Origin: Alphaproteobacteria bacterium
Lineage (GTDB): Bacteria; Pseudomonadota; Alphaproteobacteria; JAEULC01
Direction: 5' to 3'
Assembly (NCBI GenBank): GCA_020851015.1
Contig: JADZDN010000388.1
Location: forward strand, 1 to 14,118
DNA length: 14,118 nucleotides
Shown here: positions 6,337 to 13,490 of the stretch, one piece after another
Layout of the letters: the number at the start of each line of letters is the position of its first letter
Numbering within the stretch: the first letter of the stretch is position 1
Program-made: the position numbers and the translations under genes
The notes under the pieces: model-generated
What the model was told of the DNA's origin: nothing
Databases searched by the model: none
What the model saw: the letters and a program-made list of their open reading frames with translations, nothing else

Positions 6337-6365
6337 CTTGTAGCAACGATCCGGCGGTCGTCCAA
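6337..6365 (-). promoter_or_regulatory. candidate promoter for tRNA-Thr
   Basis: On the minus strand, TTGGAC (6360-6365) and TACAAG (6337-6342) are separated by exactly 17 nt. The -10 matches the sigma-70 consensus at four of six positions and the -35 at its TTG. Transcription would start some 10-15 nt before the tRNA 5' end. Confidence 0.5.
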
Positions 6366-6387
6366 GCCCTATCCAGGGTTGAGGGCG

Positions 6388-6416
6388 GCGCGCCACCTTG
6401 GTTAAGGGCGGCGCGC
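6388..6416 (-). terminator. Hairpin downstream of the DUF3016 gene
   Basis: Read on the minus strand, GCGCGCCGCC (6407-6416) pairs with GGTGGCGCGC (6388-6397) around a 9-nt loop, beginning 11 nt after the DUF3016 stop. The stem is complete only in minus-strand RNA, where one position is a G-U pair; the plus strand would have an A-C mismatch. There is no U-tract, so it may be a weak terminator. Confidence 0.45.
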
Positions 6417-6427
6417 GCGCTCCACCG

Positions 6428-6949
6428 TCATGGCTGCGGTGCGCGGCGGTCGACGATTCGCGCCTGGAACCAGTCGTCGAGCATACGCTTCTCGTAGCGC
6501 AGGGAATCGTTCGCGTAGGGACCGCCATGCCGCAGATAGTTCGCGTCGGCCACGGTCTCGGTGGCGGTCAACACGGCGACGCCGCCCTCGCTCAGAACAT
6601 AGTGCAGGCGCATGCTCGGCCAGTCGGCGTCGGTCGCGATGCGGGCCGCATCCGCGTTGCGGGCGGTCCTCCGATAGCCCGCCAGATCGATCTGCAGCAC
6701 TTCGATGACCAACGACTGCCCCGGCGCAAGCGCACGCCCGCCCAGGCGTTCGAGATGCGTGCGCAGGCCGCTCAGGACCGCCTTGTCGGCTCCGGAGCGG
6801 CTCGCGCCGAACTGGCGCGCGTCGACATAGGACTGCGGATCGACGAAGACGACCGCGACGGAAGGCGCCGCCCGCGCAGACCCGGGGGCGGGGCCAAGTC
6901 CTATCGCGCTTAGTGCGATCAGCGCCAATAAGGTGATGCGTGACGGCAA
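6428..6949 (-). CDS. Secreted DUF3016 domain protein
   Basis: A 173-residue exported protein. Residues 1-27 form a Sec signal peptide (Arg4, hydrophobic ITLLALIALSAIGLG, likely cleavage after ARA). The mature part resembles DUF3016: VAVVFVDPQSYVDAR (31-45), LERLGGRALAPGQSLVIEVLQIDLAG (66-91) and a conserved C-terminal YEKRMLDDWF (151-160). The function of the family is not established. No internal ATG could restore the signal peptide; the start is the TTG at 6949, supported by GGAGGG (6955-6960) 5 nt upstream. The gene is divergent from the haem operon, and a Fur-box-like palindrome overlaps its likely promoter, hinting at iron control and a role in the periplasm or envelope. Confidence 0.75.
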   Translation of the reverse strand: MPSRITLLALIALSAIGLGPAPGSARAAPSVAVVFVDPQSYVDARQFGASRSGADKAVLSGLRTHLERLGGRALAPGQSLVIEVLQIDLAGYRRTARNADAARIATDADWPSMRLHYVLSEGGVAVLTATETVADANYLRHGGPYANDSLRYEKRMLDDWFQARIVDRRAPQP

Positions 6950-6993
6950 GTTCGCCCTCCGCGCAACTCAACGGTAAGGCATTTTTGCAACAA

Positions 6994-7023
6994 GTTGTAT
7001 CGGGATGATGGCGTTATTGCGAA
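6994..7023 (-). promoter_or_regulatory. candidate promoter for the DUF3016 gene
   Basis: On the minus strand, TTCGCA (7018-7023; four of six matches to TTGACA) and TACAAC (6994-6999; four of six matches to TATAAT) are 18 nt apart. The -35 lies inside the palindrome at 7013-7037. The -10 coincides with an imperfect inverted repeat TGCAAC-AA-GTTGTA (6986-6999). The predicted leader is about 35-40 nt. Confidence 0.4.
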
Positions 7024-7037
7024 TGACTTGCAATAAC
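7013..7037. promoter_or_regulatory. Fur-box-like palindrome in the divergent DUF3016/haem operon region
   Basis: Outer arms GTTATTGC (7013-7020) and GCAATAAC (7030-7037) are perfect complements. Continuing inward, 10 of 12 base pairs match around a central G at 7025. The core TTGCGAAT-G-ACTTGCAA has the AT-rich, odd-centred symmetry of a Fur-family operator, and the flanking genes include a complete haem uptake operon, which Fur-type regulators usually control. The palindrome is directly visible; the identity of the regulator (Fur, or another iron regulator such as Irr) is inferred. Confidence 0.6.
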
Positions 7038-7056
7038 AAAGCTCGCGCGTTATGAC
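7028..7056 (+). promoter_or_regulatory. candidate promoter for the haem uptake operon
   Basis: TTGCAA (7028-7033) and TATGAC (7051-7056) are separated by 17 nt; each hexamer matches four of six consensus positions. The -35 is embedded in the right arm of the palindrome, so repressor binding would block it. The implied leader before the receptor gene is about 180 nt. Confidence 0.4.
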
Positions 7057-7246
7057 TCCGCTTGCCCGGGGGAACGGAGCGTGCCCGGGCGGTCGGCTGG
7101 TCGGTCCGGGCATTTGCCAGGGCGGGTGATGCCGGCCCCCGTGCGTCGCTCCGCTGATACGCGACCTAGCCAGCCCCGGGCGCCTGCCGGCGCCTGAATG
7201 CCAGCCAGGAATGCACGTTTAACGCGCGTTTCCCTGGGGGCATTCG
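7057..7246 (+). other. GC-rich leader of the haem operon with inverted repeats
   Basis: This is most of the 297-bp gap between the DUF3016 and receptor start codons. It holds a 7-bp stem TGCCCGG (7082-7088)/CCGGGCA (7106-7112) followed by TTT, with the loop containing GGTCGG twice (7091-7096, 7099-7104). A run GGGGG (7236-7240) lies 6 nt before the receptor ATG and may serve as ribosome-binding site. I see no recognised riboswitch motif and no convincing small gene. Confidence 0.35.
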
Positions 7247-9484
7247 ATGCAGACATCCTGGCGTTGTTCGCTACTGGCCATCCTGGCATGCAGTCCCGCT
7301 ATGGCGCAGCAAGGGCCGGCGACCAATACCCAACCGGGCGCTATCCAAGCCACCGCCGCGCCGCCGGCGACCGAGATGGACGCGGTCACCTCCTACGCCA
7401 CGCGCACCGATGCGAAGGTGTTCGAGGTGCCGTCGGTCGTGACCATCTTCGACCAGAAGGACTTGGAGCGCCGCAACGTCGAATCGATGCGCGACCTGGT
7501 CCGGCTTGAGCCGGGCGTCGAGGTTGGGAATCAGCCCTCGCGCTTCGGCCAGACCGGCTACACGATCCGCGGGCTGGGCGAGAACCGCGTGCTGATGATG
7601 ATCGACGGCACGCTGCTGCCCGACATGCCCGGCTCGTTCATCGGCGGCCCGGCGCTCTATTCGCGCGACTTCGTTGACTTCGACACGCTGAAGCGGGTCG
7701 AGCTGGTGCGCGGCCCCTCCTCGGCGCTCTACGGCAGCGACGCGATGGGCGGCGTGGTCGCCTATGTCACCAAGGACGCGCGCGACTATCTCGACCTCGT
7801 GGGCAAGGACTGGTTCGTCGGCGCCAAGGGCGGCTACGAGAGCGTCGACGGCAGCTTCTCGGAGACCTTGACCACGGCGGGCCGGTTCGGCATCGCCGAG
7901 GCGCTGGTCGTCGCCACGCGGCGCGACGGCAACGAGGTGAAGCCCCGCGGCACCGTGCCCGGCGGCAGCGCCTCGTGGAACCCGCAGAAGATCGAGCAGG
8001 ACAGTTTCCTCGGCAAGCTCGACCTCAACATCACCCCGGACGATCGACTGCGCTTTACCGGCGAGTTCCTGCATCGGCGCGACCGCACCGACGTGCTGTC
8101 CGACCTGAACTTCCGGGCGACGACGACGGCCTCCGCCTTCCTCGACTCGCGCGCCGACGACACGACCGAGCGCTTCCGGGTCCAGGCCGAATACACCCGC
8201 AACGCCCCCTTCTACTTCCTCGATTCCGTGCTGGCGCGCACCTATGTCACGCGCGTGACGCGCGACGAGGACCGCGAGGCCATTCGCCTGCCGTTCGGAT
8301 CGACGCAGCTTCGCTACCAGTCCTCGGATTTCGACTACCGTCAGCTGATCGACGGGGTCGAGGTGCAGTTCACCAGCCATCTCGATACCGGCCCGGTGCG
8401 CCAGAACTTCACCTACGGAACCGAGGCGACCTACACGACCACGCGCCGTCCGCGCGACCGCTACGAGGTCAACCTTTCCACGGGCGCGGTGACGAACAGC
8501 GTGTCGGGCGAGTTATTCCCCAACAAGTCGTTCCCCGACTCGGCCGTCATCAAGACCGGCGCCTACGCGCAGGACGAGATCAAGTGGGAGCGCCTGACCG
8601 TAACGCCGGCGGTGCGGTTCGACTGGTTCTCGCTCTATCCCAACACCGACCAGGGCTTCCGCAACACGAACCTGAACAACGCTCAGGTGACGTCGGTCGA
8701 CAGCTTCTCGATCACGCCGAAGGTGGGCGCCACCTACAAGGTGGACAACAACTACCTCACCTATGCGCAGTACGCGCACGGTTTCCGCAATCCCACTTAC
8801 GACGACACCAACACCGCCTACCGCAACAACGTTCAGTTCTACGAGATCCTGCCCAATTTCGCGGTGCGCCCGGAATCGAGCGACACGATCGAAGGCGGCT
8901 TGCGCGGCAAATACTCGGACGGCAGCAGCTTCTCGATCGGCGCGTTCTACAATTTCTTCACCGACTACATCGACTTCCTGCAGATCGGCACCACGCCGCA
9001 AGGCTTGCTCCAGTTCCAGTCGCGCAACATCACCAGCGTCCACATCTACGGCATCGAGAGCAAGGGCGAGTGGCGCTTCCTGCCGGAATGGGCGTTGTTC
9101 GGATCGGCCGCCTTCGCGCGCGGCACCAACTATGACACCAACCGGCCGCTCGACTCGGTGGCGCCGCTGACCTTCGTCGGCGGGGCACGCTACGACAACG
9201 CCGACGGCTGGGGCGCGCAGCTCACCGGCAAGAAGGCCTTCCAGCACGACCGGGTCAGCGACCCGACCTATTTCCGCGCGCCGGGCTACGCGATCGCCGA
9301 CCTGACCGGCTACTACGAGCTGATGCCGGACTTCAGCATCAACGCCGGGGTGCAGAACATCCTCGACCACAAATACTGGGTCTCGCGCGACGTGGTGGGC
9401 GTGCTCGCCAACAACGAAACGCAGATCCAGCGGCTGAGCCAGCCCGGCCGGACCTTCTTCATCAACGCGACGTTCAGATGGTGA
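7247..9484 (+). CDS. hmuR: TonB-dependent haem/haemoglobin receptor
   Basis: An outer-membrane receptor that binds haem or haemoproteins and imports haem using TonB energy. The 745 residues begin with a signal peptide (cleavage near AMA|Q, residue 20). A TonB-box-like EMDAVTSYATRT (43-54) follows, then the plug domain with MRDLVRLEPGVEV (81-93), YTIRGLGENRVLMMIDG (105-121) and VELVRGPSSALYGSDAMGGVV (151-171). The 22-strand-type barrel contains FRNPTYDDTN (513-522), corresponding to the FRAP box of haem receptors. It ends VQNILDHKYWV and a terminal FFINATFRW with C-terminal aromatic Trp. These features fit the haemoglobin/transferrin/lactoferrin receptor family. First gene of the operon; the downstream HmuS/T/U/V genes support haem as ligand. 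The symbol is assigned by role and context; bhuR, hutA or hemR would be equivalents. Confidence 0.93.
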   Translation: MQTSWRCSLLAILACSPAMAQQGPATNTQPGAIQATAAPPATEMDAVTSYATRTDAKVFEVPSVVTIFDQKDLERRNVESMRDLVRLEPGVEVGNQPSRFGQTGYTIRGLGENRVLMMIDGTLLPDMPGSFIGGPALYSRDFVDFDTLKRVELVRGPSSALYGSDAMGGVVAYVTKDARDYLDLVGKDWFVGAKGGYESVDGSFSETLTTAGRFGIAEALVVATRRDGNEVKPRGTVPGGSASWNPQKIEQDSFLGKLDLNITPDDRLRFTGEFLHRRDRTDVLSDLNFRATTTASAFLDSRADDTTERFRVQAEYTRNAPFYFLDSVLARTYVTRVTRDEDREAIRLPFGSTQLRYQSSDFDYRQLIDGVEVQFTSHLDTGPVRQNFTYGTEATYTTTRRPRDRYEVNLSTGAVTNSVSGELFPNKSFPDSAVIKTGAYAQDEIKWERLTVTPAVRFDWFSLYPNTDQGFRNTNLNNAQVTSVDSFSITPKVGATYKVDNNYLTYAQYAHGFRNPTYDDTNTAYRNNVQFYEILPNFAVRPESSDTIEGGLRGKYSDGSSFSIGAFYNFFTDYIDFLQIGTTPQGLLQFQSRNITSVHIYGIESKGEWRFLPEWALFGSAAFARGTNYDTNRPLDSVAPLTFVGGARYDNADGWGAQLTGKKAFQHDRVSDPTYFRAPGYAIADLTGYYELMPDFSINAGVQNILDHKYWVSRDVVGVLANNETQIQRLSQPGRTFFINATFRW

Positions 9485-9498
9485 CGTCGCGCCCGATA

Positions 9499-9545
9499 GC
9501 GCCGCTGCGGCGCGCCGCGCCCGCCCGCCTGACGGTTGGCGGGCG
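9499..9545 (+). other. Hairpins between receptor gene and hmuS
   Basis: In the 124-bp gap, GCGCCGC-T-GCGGCGC (9499-9513) and CGCCCGCC (9522-9529)/GGCGGGCG (9538-9545, 8-nt loop) form two GC-rich hairpins starting 14 bp after the receptor stop. There is no U-tract. They could stabilise the receptor mRNA or partly terminate ahead of hmuS, allowing more receptor than transporter. Inferred. Confidence 0.45.
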
Positions 9546-9608
9546 TTCGCGCGCCTGCGGCTCGGATTTACGACTGCGGTGAGAGACAGCAAGGAAAGGA
9601 TAGAGACC

Positions 9609-10685
9609 ATGGACGTGCCCGAACCTACGCGCGCGGCAGCCGCGGCGCTGACCGAACGCTTGGCCGCGCTGCGCGCGAGCGAGCCCAAGCTGCGCATCCG
9701 CGACGCCGCCCAGCGCCTGGGGGTCAGCGAGATGGAATTGGTGGCCCTCAACCTCGGCAAGGGTGCGACGCGTCTTTGCGGTCCCTGGGCCGACATCGTC
9801 CGCGCCCTGCCGGGGCTGGGCCAGGTGATGGCGTTGACGCGCAACGAGCACGCGGTCCACGAGAAGACCGGCATCTACGAGAATGTCGAGGTGGGCGGCC
9901 CGCATGGGCTGGTGCTGGGCACGGATATCGATCTGCGGCTTTTCCTGGCGCAATGGAAGCACGGCTTCGCGGTCCGCGAAGCGACCGGCGATCTGGTGCG
10001 CCACAGCCTGCAGTTCTTCGACCGCCATGGCGGCGCGGTGCACAAGGTCTACATGAACGCCAACAGCGACATGGACCGCTACGGCGCGCTGGTCGCGGAG
10101 TTCCGCCATGCCGAGCAGGCGGTTCCCGCCGTCGAGCCGACCGCGGCGGCGGCGGCGCCGCTGGCTGACGCCGCCATCGACGTGTCGGCGTACCTCGCGG
10201 CCTGGGACGCGCTGAAGGACACGCACGAGTTCTTCCCGATGCTGCGCAAGCACAAACTGGCGCGCACCCAGGCGCTGCGATTGGCCGGACCGGACCGTGC
10301 GCGGCCGGTCGCCAACGCTTCGCTGCGCGCGACCCTTGAAGCCGCTGCAGCGCGCGACCTGCCGATCATGGTCTTCGTCGGCAACGCGGGCTGCATCCAG
10401 ATCCACACCGGCCCGGTCACGGCGCTGCGCGCGACGGGCCCGTGGTTCAACGTGCTCGATCCCGGCTTCAACCTGCATCTGCGCGAAACCGCGATCGCGT
10501 CGTCCTGGGTGGTGACCAAGCCGACCAGCGACGGGCCGGTCACCTCGCTTGAGCTGTTCGACGCGGCGGGCGAGAACATCGCGCTGCTGTTCGGCAAGCG
10601 CAAACCCGGTCAGCCCGAGGACGCCGCCTGGCGCGCCCTGGCGCATGGCCTGTGCGGCGATGGCAGATCCGCGAGCAGCGCCTGA
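9609..10685 (+). CDS. hmuS: HmuS/HemS-type haem-degrading/haem-trafficking factor
   Basis: Cytoplasmic protein that accepts incoming haem; HemS, ChuS and PhuS homologues carry or degrade it. The 358 residues form two homologous halves. The N-terminal half has GVSEMELVALNLG (38-50), TRNEHAVHEKTGIYENVEV (77-95), DIDLRLFLAQWKHGFAV (106-122) and LQFFDRHGGAVHKVYM (134-149). The C-terminal half has DTHEFFPMLRKHKLARTQAL (204-223), PWFNVLDPGFNLHLRE (278-293) and ELFDAAGENIALLFGKRKPGQ (315-335). His206 is the likely axial haem ligand and Arg110 its distal partner, by analogy with HemS His196 and Arg102. An Ala-rich linker (179-188) joins the halves. I chose the ATG at 9609 (AAGGA 8 nt upstream) over a GTG at 9579. 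The stop overlaps the hmuT start (TGATG). With no haem oxygenase gene visible, this is the only candidate for cytoplasmic haem handling here. Confidence 0.93.
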   Translation: MDVPEPTRAAAAALTERLAALRASEPKLRIRDAAQRLGVSEMELVALNLGKGATRLCGPWADIVRALPGLGQVMALTRNEHAVHEKTGIYENVEVGGPHGLVLGTDIDLRLFLAQWKHGFAVREATGDLVRHSLQFFDRHGGAVHKVYMNANSDMDRYGALVAEFRHAEQAVPAVEPTAAAAAPLADAAIDVSAYLAAWDALKDTHEFFPMLRKHKLARTQALRLAGPDRARPVANASLRATLEAAAARDLPIMVFVGNAGCIQIHTGPVTALRATGPWFNVLDPGFNLHLRETAIASSWVVTKPTSDGPVTSLELFDAAGENIALLFGKRKPGQPEDAAWRALAHGLCGDGRSASSA

Positions 10686-11605
10686 TGCGATCAGGCTGGA
10701 AGCGCGCCGCCCTTGTAGCGACCGCGCTCGCTTTCGGCGCGGGCGGGGCCGGCGCGGGCGGGGCCGGCGCGGGCGGGGCCGGCGCGGGCGGGGCCGGCCC
10801 GGCGGAGGCCGAGCGTATTGTGGCGATCGGTCCGGCCGTCAGCGAAACCGTGGCCGCGCTGGGCGCGGCCGACCGGCTGGCGGCGGTCGACAGCAGCAGC
10901 CAGTACCCGCCCCGGCTTCGCAGCCTGCCCCAGGTCGGCTACATGCGCTCGCTGTCGGCCGAGGGCGTGCTGTCGCTCCGGCCGGGCGTGCTGCTGATCA
11001 CCGCGGATGCCGGCCCGCCCGCCGCCCTGGCGCAGTTGCGCGGCACCGGCCTGCCGGTCGTGGTGATGCCGGAGGGTCACTCCCCGGCGACGGTGCTGGA
11101 ATCGATCCGCATCGTCGGCGACGCGATCGGCCGGCCGGCCGACGGGCGCGACCTGGCGCAGAAGGTCGACGCCCAGTTCGCCGCGCTCGCCCAGGCGCTG
11201 GCGGCGCGCCGGGAGACGCCGCGCGTGCTGTTCGTGCTGGCCAATACCGCCGACAGCCTGATGGCGGCGGGGCGCGAAACGGCCGCCGCGTCGATCATCG
11301 CGCTGGCCGGCGGCAAGGTCGCGATCGACGGCTACGCCGGCTACAAGCCGATCACGGCCGAAGGCGCGGTGGCGAGCGCGCCCGACGCCATCCTGCTGCC
11401 CTCGCACGGCGTCGATGCGATGGGCGGGCTCGACAAGGCGCTGAAGGCGCCGCAGATCGCGCTGACCCCCGCCGGACGGTCTGGCCGCGTGATCGTCATG
11501 GAGACGGCCTACCTGCTGGGCGTCGGGCCGCGCGCGCCGCAGGCCGCGGCCGACCTGGCGCGTCGCCTGCATCCCGGCCTGGCGTTGCCGGGCGGGGCGC
11601 CGTGA
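10685..11605 (+). CDS. hmuT: Periplasmic haem-binding protein of ABC transporter
   Basis: Captures haem in the periplasm and delivers it to HmuU. The 306 residues start with a positively charged, hydrophobic signal sequence (MRSGWKRAALVATALAF), then four exact AGGAG repeats (19-38), then the mature class III binding fold beginning about ERIVAIGPAVSETVAALGAADRL. VGYMRSLSAEGVLSLRPG (84-101) contains Tyr86, the expected axial haem ligand of ShuT/PhuT-type proteins. VLFVLANTADSLMAAGRETAAASIIALAGG and the C-terminal VMETAYLLGVGPRAPQAA are also typical of HmuT. The ATG at 10685 shares its A with the hmuS TGA; a GTG at 10652 inside hmuS is less likely. It overlaps hmuU by 4 bp at the 3' end. Tight overlaps imply translational coupling through hmuSTUV. 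Confidence 0.92.
   Translation: MRSGWKRAALVATALAFGAGGAGAGGAGAGGAGAGGAGPAEAERIVAIGPAVSETVAALGAADRLAAVDSSSQYPPRLRSLPQVGYMRSLSAEGVLSLRPGVLLITADAGPPAALAQLRGTGLPVVVMPEGHSPATVLESIRIVGDAIGRPADGRDLAQKVDAQFAALAQALAARRETPRVLFVLANTADSLMAAGRETAAASIIALAGGKVAIDGYAGYKPITAEGAVASAPDAILLPSHGVDAMGGLDKALKAPQIALTPAGRSGRVIVMETAYLLGVGPRAPQAAADLARRLHPGLALPGGAP
10739..10798 (+). repeat. Four perfect 15-bp tandem repeats inside hmuT
   Basis: The unit GCGGGCGGGGCCGGC occurs four times without mismatch (10739-10753, 10754-10768, 10769-10783, 10784-10798), encoding (Ala-Gly-Gly-Ala-Gly)x4. Because the unit is 15 bp, gain or loss of copies keeps the frame. The array lies between the hydrophobic core of the signal peptide and the mature haem-binding domain. 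Confidence 0.97.
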
Positions 11606-12675
11606 CCGTCGCGCTCGGACACGCGGCGTCGGCGCGCCATCGGCGGCTAGGTCCGGGCGCGCTGCTCGCCGCGCTGGCTGTCTGCCTGCTGGCGGCGGTC
11701 ATCGTCGCGCTCGGTGTCGGGCCGTTCGCCATCGCGCCCGCGCGCATCGCGGCCATCCTGCAGGACGTGCTGGCCGGCCGCGCGCCTCCGGCCGATCGCG
11801 CGGTCGACGCGGCCGTGCTGCTGACCATCCGCCTGCCCCGCATCGCGCTGGCGATCGTGGCCGGCGGGGTGCTGGCGCTTTCCGGCGCGGTGATGCAGGG
11901 CCTGTTCCGCAATCCGCTGGCCGATCCCGGCGTGCTGGGCGTGTCCAGCGGCGCAGCGGTCGGCGCGGTCGCCATGATCGTGCTCGGCGAGCGCCTGCCG
12001 GACCTGATGCCGCGCGGCCTGGTTCCGTGGCTGCAACCGGGCATGGCCTTCCTCTGCGGGCTTGGCGCCACCGCCTTTGTCTACGCGGTGGCGCGCCAGG
12101 CCGGAGCGCTGCGGCCGATGACGATGCTGCTCGCGGGCATCGCGGTGAACGCCATGGCGGGAGCCCTGACCGGCTTCCTCACCTTCATGAGCGGCGAATC
12201 CCAGCTCCGCATGATCACCTTCTGGACCATGGGCAGCCTCGGCCACGGGGCGTGGAGCGCGATGCTGCCGGCGCTGGTTCCGTTGCTGCTGTCGCCGGTG
12301 CTGCTGCTGCCGCTGGCCAGGCGGCTCGACGTATTGCTGCTGGGCGAGCGCGAGGCCGGGCATCTGGGCATCGATCCCGAAGCGGTGCGCCGGCGCGCCA
12401 GCCTGGGCGTCGCGCTGGGTGTTGGCGCGGCGGTGGCGCTGACCGGGGTGATCGGCTTCATCGGCATCGTGGCCCCGCATGTCGTGCGTCTCTTGATCGG
12501 TCCGGCGCATCGCGTCCTGCTGCCGGCCGCGGCGCTGGGCGGGGCGATCCTGCTGCTGGTGTCCGACATCGCCGCCCGCATGGTGGTGGCGCCGGCGGAG
12601 CTGCCGATCGGCCTGGTGACCGCGCTGATCGGCGGACCGTTCTTCCTGTGGCTGCTGCTGCGGCGGTTGGCCTAG
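11602..12675 (+). CDS. hmuU: Haem ABC transporter permease (FecCD family)
   Basis: The membrane subunit that moves haem from HmuT across the inner membrane. The 357-residue product has about ten hydrophobic segments, beginning with ALLAALAVCLLAAVIVALGVG. FecCD/BtuC signatures are LTIRLPRIALAIVAGGVLALSGAVMQGLFRNPLADPGVLGVSSGAAVGAV, TMLLAGIAVNAMAGALTGFLTF, FWTMGSLGHGAW, the coupling-helix region GEREAGHLGIDPEAVRR, and GVIGFIGIVAPHVVRLLIGPAHR near the C-terminus. The start is the GTG at 11602, which overlaps the hmuT stop as GTGA; the length matches the family. hmuV begins 2 bp after its TAG. Confidence 0.94.
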   Translation: MTVALGHAASARHRRLGPGALLAALAVCLLAAVIVALGVGPFAIAPARIAAILQDVLAGRAPPADRAVDAAVLLTIRLPRIALAIVAGGVLALSGAVMQGLFRNPLADPGVLGVSSGAAVGAVAMIVLGERLPDLMPRGLVPWLQPGMAFLCGLGATAFVYAVARQAGALRPMTMLLAGIAVNAMAGALTGFLTFMSGESQLRMITFWTMGSLGHGAWSAMLPALVPLLLSPVLLLPLARRLDVLLLGEREAGHLGIDPEAVRRRASLGVALGVGAAVALTGVIGFIGIVAPHVVRLLIGPAHRVLLPAAALGGAILLLVSDIAARMVVAPAELPIGLVTALIGGPFFLWLLLRRLA

Positions 12676-12677
12676 CG

Positions 12678-13490
12678 ATGCTCGCGGCACACAACCTCGG
12701 CGTACGGCGCGGCGACCGCGCGGTGCTGGATCGCGTCGATGTGGCGATCATGCCCGGCGAGGTGGTGGGCATCGTCGGCCCGAACGGCGCCGGCAAGTCC
12801 ACCCTGATCGCCGCGCTCGCGGGCGAGCTGCGGCCGGCAGCGGGTGCGGTCGCGATCGACGGCAAGCCGATCGGCGCGCTCGATCCCGATGCGCGCGCGC
12901 GCCGCTTGGCGGTGGTGCCGCAGGCGACGCGGCTCGATTTCGCCTTCACCGCGCGCCAGGTGGTCGAGCTGGGGCGCTATCCGCATCGCGGGCGCAGCCG
13001 CCGCCAGCAGGATCGCCGCGCGGTCGACGCGGCCCTGGTCCAGGCCGACGTGCTGTCCCTGGCCGGGCGGGACTTCACCACGCTGTCGGGCGGCGAGCAG
13101 CAGCGCTGCACGCTCGCCCGGGCGCTCGCGCAGATCGATGAGGATACGGCGGAGGCGCGGTATCTACTGGCGGACGAGCCGACCGCCAGCCTCGACATCA
13201 ATCACCAGGCGTCGTGCCTGGCCGTGATGCGCGCGCTGGCCGCGCGGGGTGTCGGGGTGCTCTGTGCGCTGCACGACCTCAACCTGGCCGCGCTCTATGT
13301 CGACCGGCTGATCGTGCTGAGCCAGGGCCGGGTGGCGACCGACGCGCCGCCCGGCCAGGCGCTGGCGCCCGACTTGGTCCGCCGCGTCTTCCAGGCCGAG
13401 ATGCTGCGGATCGACCACCCCGCGCTCGGCGTACCGCAATTCCTCGGGCTGGGGCCTGCAGCCCTGCCCGGCGCGCGGTCGGGCTTCTGA
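12678..13490 (+). CDS. hmuV: Haem ABC transporter ATP-binding protein
   Basis: The ATPase that powers HmuU. The 270 residues contain every ABC motif intact: Walker A GPNGAGKST (34-42), Q-loop Gln82 in VVPQ, signature LSGGEQQR (136-143), Walker B RYLLADEPTASLD (161-173) with Glu167, and H-loop His199 in ALHDLNLA. The segment ALAQIDEDTAEARYLLADEPT is a common HmuV form. The ATG at 12678 follows the hmuU stop by 2 bp. Last gene of the haem operon, followed by a terminator hairpin shared with the convergent transporter gene. Confidence 0.94.
   Translation: MLAAHNLGVRRGDRAVLDRVDVAIMPGEVVGIVGPNGAGKSTLIAALAGELRPAAGAVAIDGKPIGALDPDARARRLAVVPQATRLDFAFTARQVVELGRYPHRGRSRRQQDRRAVDAALVQADVLSLAGRDFTTLSGGEQQRCTLARALAQIDEDTAEARYLLADEPTASLDINHQASCLAVMRALAARGVGVLCALHDLNLAALYVDRLIVLSQGRVATDAPPGQALAPDLVRRVFQAEMLRIDHPALGVPQFLGLGPAALPGARSGF

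Noticed and set aside
7052..7129. 25-codon upstream reading frame in the haem operon leader
   Set aside because: It starts inside the candidate -10, has no Shine-Dalgarno, and its Gly/Pro/Arg-rich product resembles nothing known such as HemP/HmuP.
7057..7246. Cobalamin or other riboswitch ahead of a TonB-dependent receptor
   Set aside because: I could not find the conserved cobalamin-riboswitch core, and the operon content points to haem, not vitamin B12.
7247..7309. Lipoprotein signal at Cys15 of the receptor
   Set aside because: The residues before the Cys do not fit the lipobox well, and a standard cleavage site (AMA-Q) follows five residues later, as expected for an outer-membrane barrel.
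8513..10646. Long minus-strand open frames (453 and 390 codons) opposite the receptor gene and hmuS
   Set aside because: Translations are Arg/Ala/Val-rich with no family features, and the opposite strand carries two clear families end to end.
10739..10798. Short repeats as a CRISPR-like array
   Set aside because: The copies are directly adjacent with no spacers, lie inside a coding frame, and encode a regular peptide repeat.
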